A stretch of 64,000 bases of DNA from Actinomycetota bacterium (GTDB lineage: Bacteria; Actinomycetota; Acidimicrobiia; Acidimicrobiales; RAAP-2): assembly GCA_021324045.1 (NCBI GenBank), contig JAJPJV010000035.1, positions 1 through 64,000 of the forward strand, given 5' to 3'. Under the pieces are notes generated by a model. It had not been told where the DNA came from, ran no database searches, and saw only the letters and a program-made list of their open reading frames with translations. The position numbers and the translations under genes were made by a program. Positions 63,678-64,000 of the stretch are shown piece by piece. The first letter of the stretch is position 1. Each line of letters starts with the position of its first letter.

Positions 63678-64000
63678 ATGACAGCCAATGATGACCACGA
63701 GCACCGGCCGGTCGTGCGCGTCGAGCCACTGGGGGTCGAGATCGAGGTCCGGCCCGGCGAGACATTGATCGAGGCGGCATGGCGCGAGGGGTACCACTGG
63801 CCGACGGTCTGCTTCGGACAAGCCGACTGCACTGTGTGCCACGTCGTGGTGCTCGAAGGGTCCGACAACCTCTCAGCGATCGCCTCGGACGAGGAGGCAG
63901 CCCTCGAGGTGCTGAGCGGTCACGGACGCCGTAACGTGACCAACCACCGGCTCGCCTGCCGGCTCGAGGTCCACGGTCCCGCCGTGGTACGCAAACGCGG
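63678..64000 (+). CDS. 2Fe-2S ferredoxin (cut by the window edge)
   Basis: 107 codons are visible with no stop before the edge. A beta-grasp ferredoxin: VRVEPLGVEIEVRPGETLIE, then the cluster cysteines in CFGQADCTVCHVVV (C-x5-C-x2-C) and the fourth in HRLACRLEVHG. This spacing is of the adrenodoxin/plant type. The start is ATG 63678 (a GTG at 63666 is possible). Nearly the whole protein is present because such ferredoxins have about 105-115 residues. It could pass electrons to the Rieske oxygenase at 57729. An opposite-strand frame over the same bases is antisense noise. Confidence 0.85.
   Translation, partial: MTANDDHEHRPVVRVEPLGVEIEVRPGETLIEAAWREGYHWPTVCFGQADCTVCHVVVLEGSDNLSAIASDEEAALEVLSGHGRRNVTNHRLACRLEVHGPAVVRKR

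Noticed and set aside
63569-63868. Minus-strand frame over the ferredoxin
   Set aside because: The plus strand shows the complete Cys pattern of a ferredoxin; the minus frame is noise.

Overview
This is 64 kb of high-GC DNA from an actinobacterium-like chromosome. An actinobacterial origin, possibly class Acidimicrobiia, is inferred from three things: the housekeeping order (rpoD-dnaG, glyS, recO, uppS, era, ybeY, phoH, rsmE, dnaJ-hrcA, lepA, rpsT, holA), PAC2 and F420-type luciferase-like proteins, and a FolP2-like DHPS paralogue. No rRNA genes or CRISPR arrays are present. Three tRNA genes are present.

Layout. (1) 1-5390: the right end of an integrated mobile element at the 3' end of a CAT-anticodon tRNA. 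It holds a tyrosine integrase, a prim-pol/helicase replication gene broken by two frameshifts, and a small excisionase-like HTH protein. The other end lies beyond the left edge. (2) 5390-7425: the tRNA(CAT) gene, a CADD-like heme-oxygenase-fold protein that keeps every residue I know to matter for self-sacrificial p-aminobenzoate synthesis, tRNA-Asn, and a decayed IS481-type transposase. (3) 7426-36390: a dense core block, mostly on the minus strand. It contains sigma factor and primase, PPDK, GlyRS, RecO, UppS, a DinG-like helicase, Era, a CNNM/CBS protein, YbeY, PhoH, a HIT protein, RsmE, DnaJ, HrcA with a CIRCE-like operator, LepA, S20, Pol III delta, FolP2-like, thioredoxin-TPR, PAC2, an LLM oxidoreductase, a YgjP-like metalloprotein and LeuRS. 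Many of these genes overlap by 1-4 bases (TGATG, GTGA), which suggests translational coupling. (4) 36590-38223: tRNA-Ala(GGC), an integrase remnant in which the catalytic Tyr has become Asp, and a membrane protein ending in 20 threonines. (5) 38224-64000: a catabolic island.

The island holds two acyl-CoA synthetases, a CoA-transferase, an HMG-CoA-lyase-like enzyme and two ACMSD-type amidohydrolases. It also has an alpha/beta hydrolase, three SnoaL-like proteins, a GntR/FCD regulator and two CMD-like proteins flanking a two-gene acyl-CoA dehydrogenase. The rest is an SDR, an FMN/Fe-S/FAD dienoyl-CoA-reductase-like enzyme, a further acyl-CoA dehydrogenase, a Rieske oxygenase, an E1 alpha/beta pair with a free-standing 80-residue lipoyl protein, a second LLM protein and a ferredoxin cut by the right edge. 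Together these suggest CoA-dependent breakdown of a cyclic, terpenoid/steroid-like or aromatic acid. The substrate cannot be read from sequence.

The best leads are the CADD-like pABA synthase candidate, the E1 plus lone-lipoyl module, the split acyl-CoA dehydrogenase, and the 22-bp perfect hairpin sitting exactly at a frameshift in the prim-pol/helicase gene.
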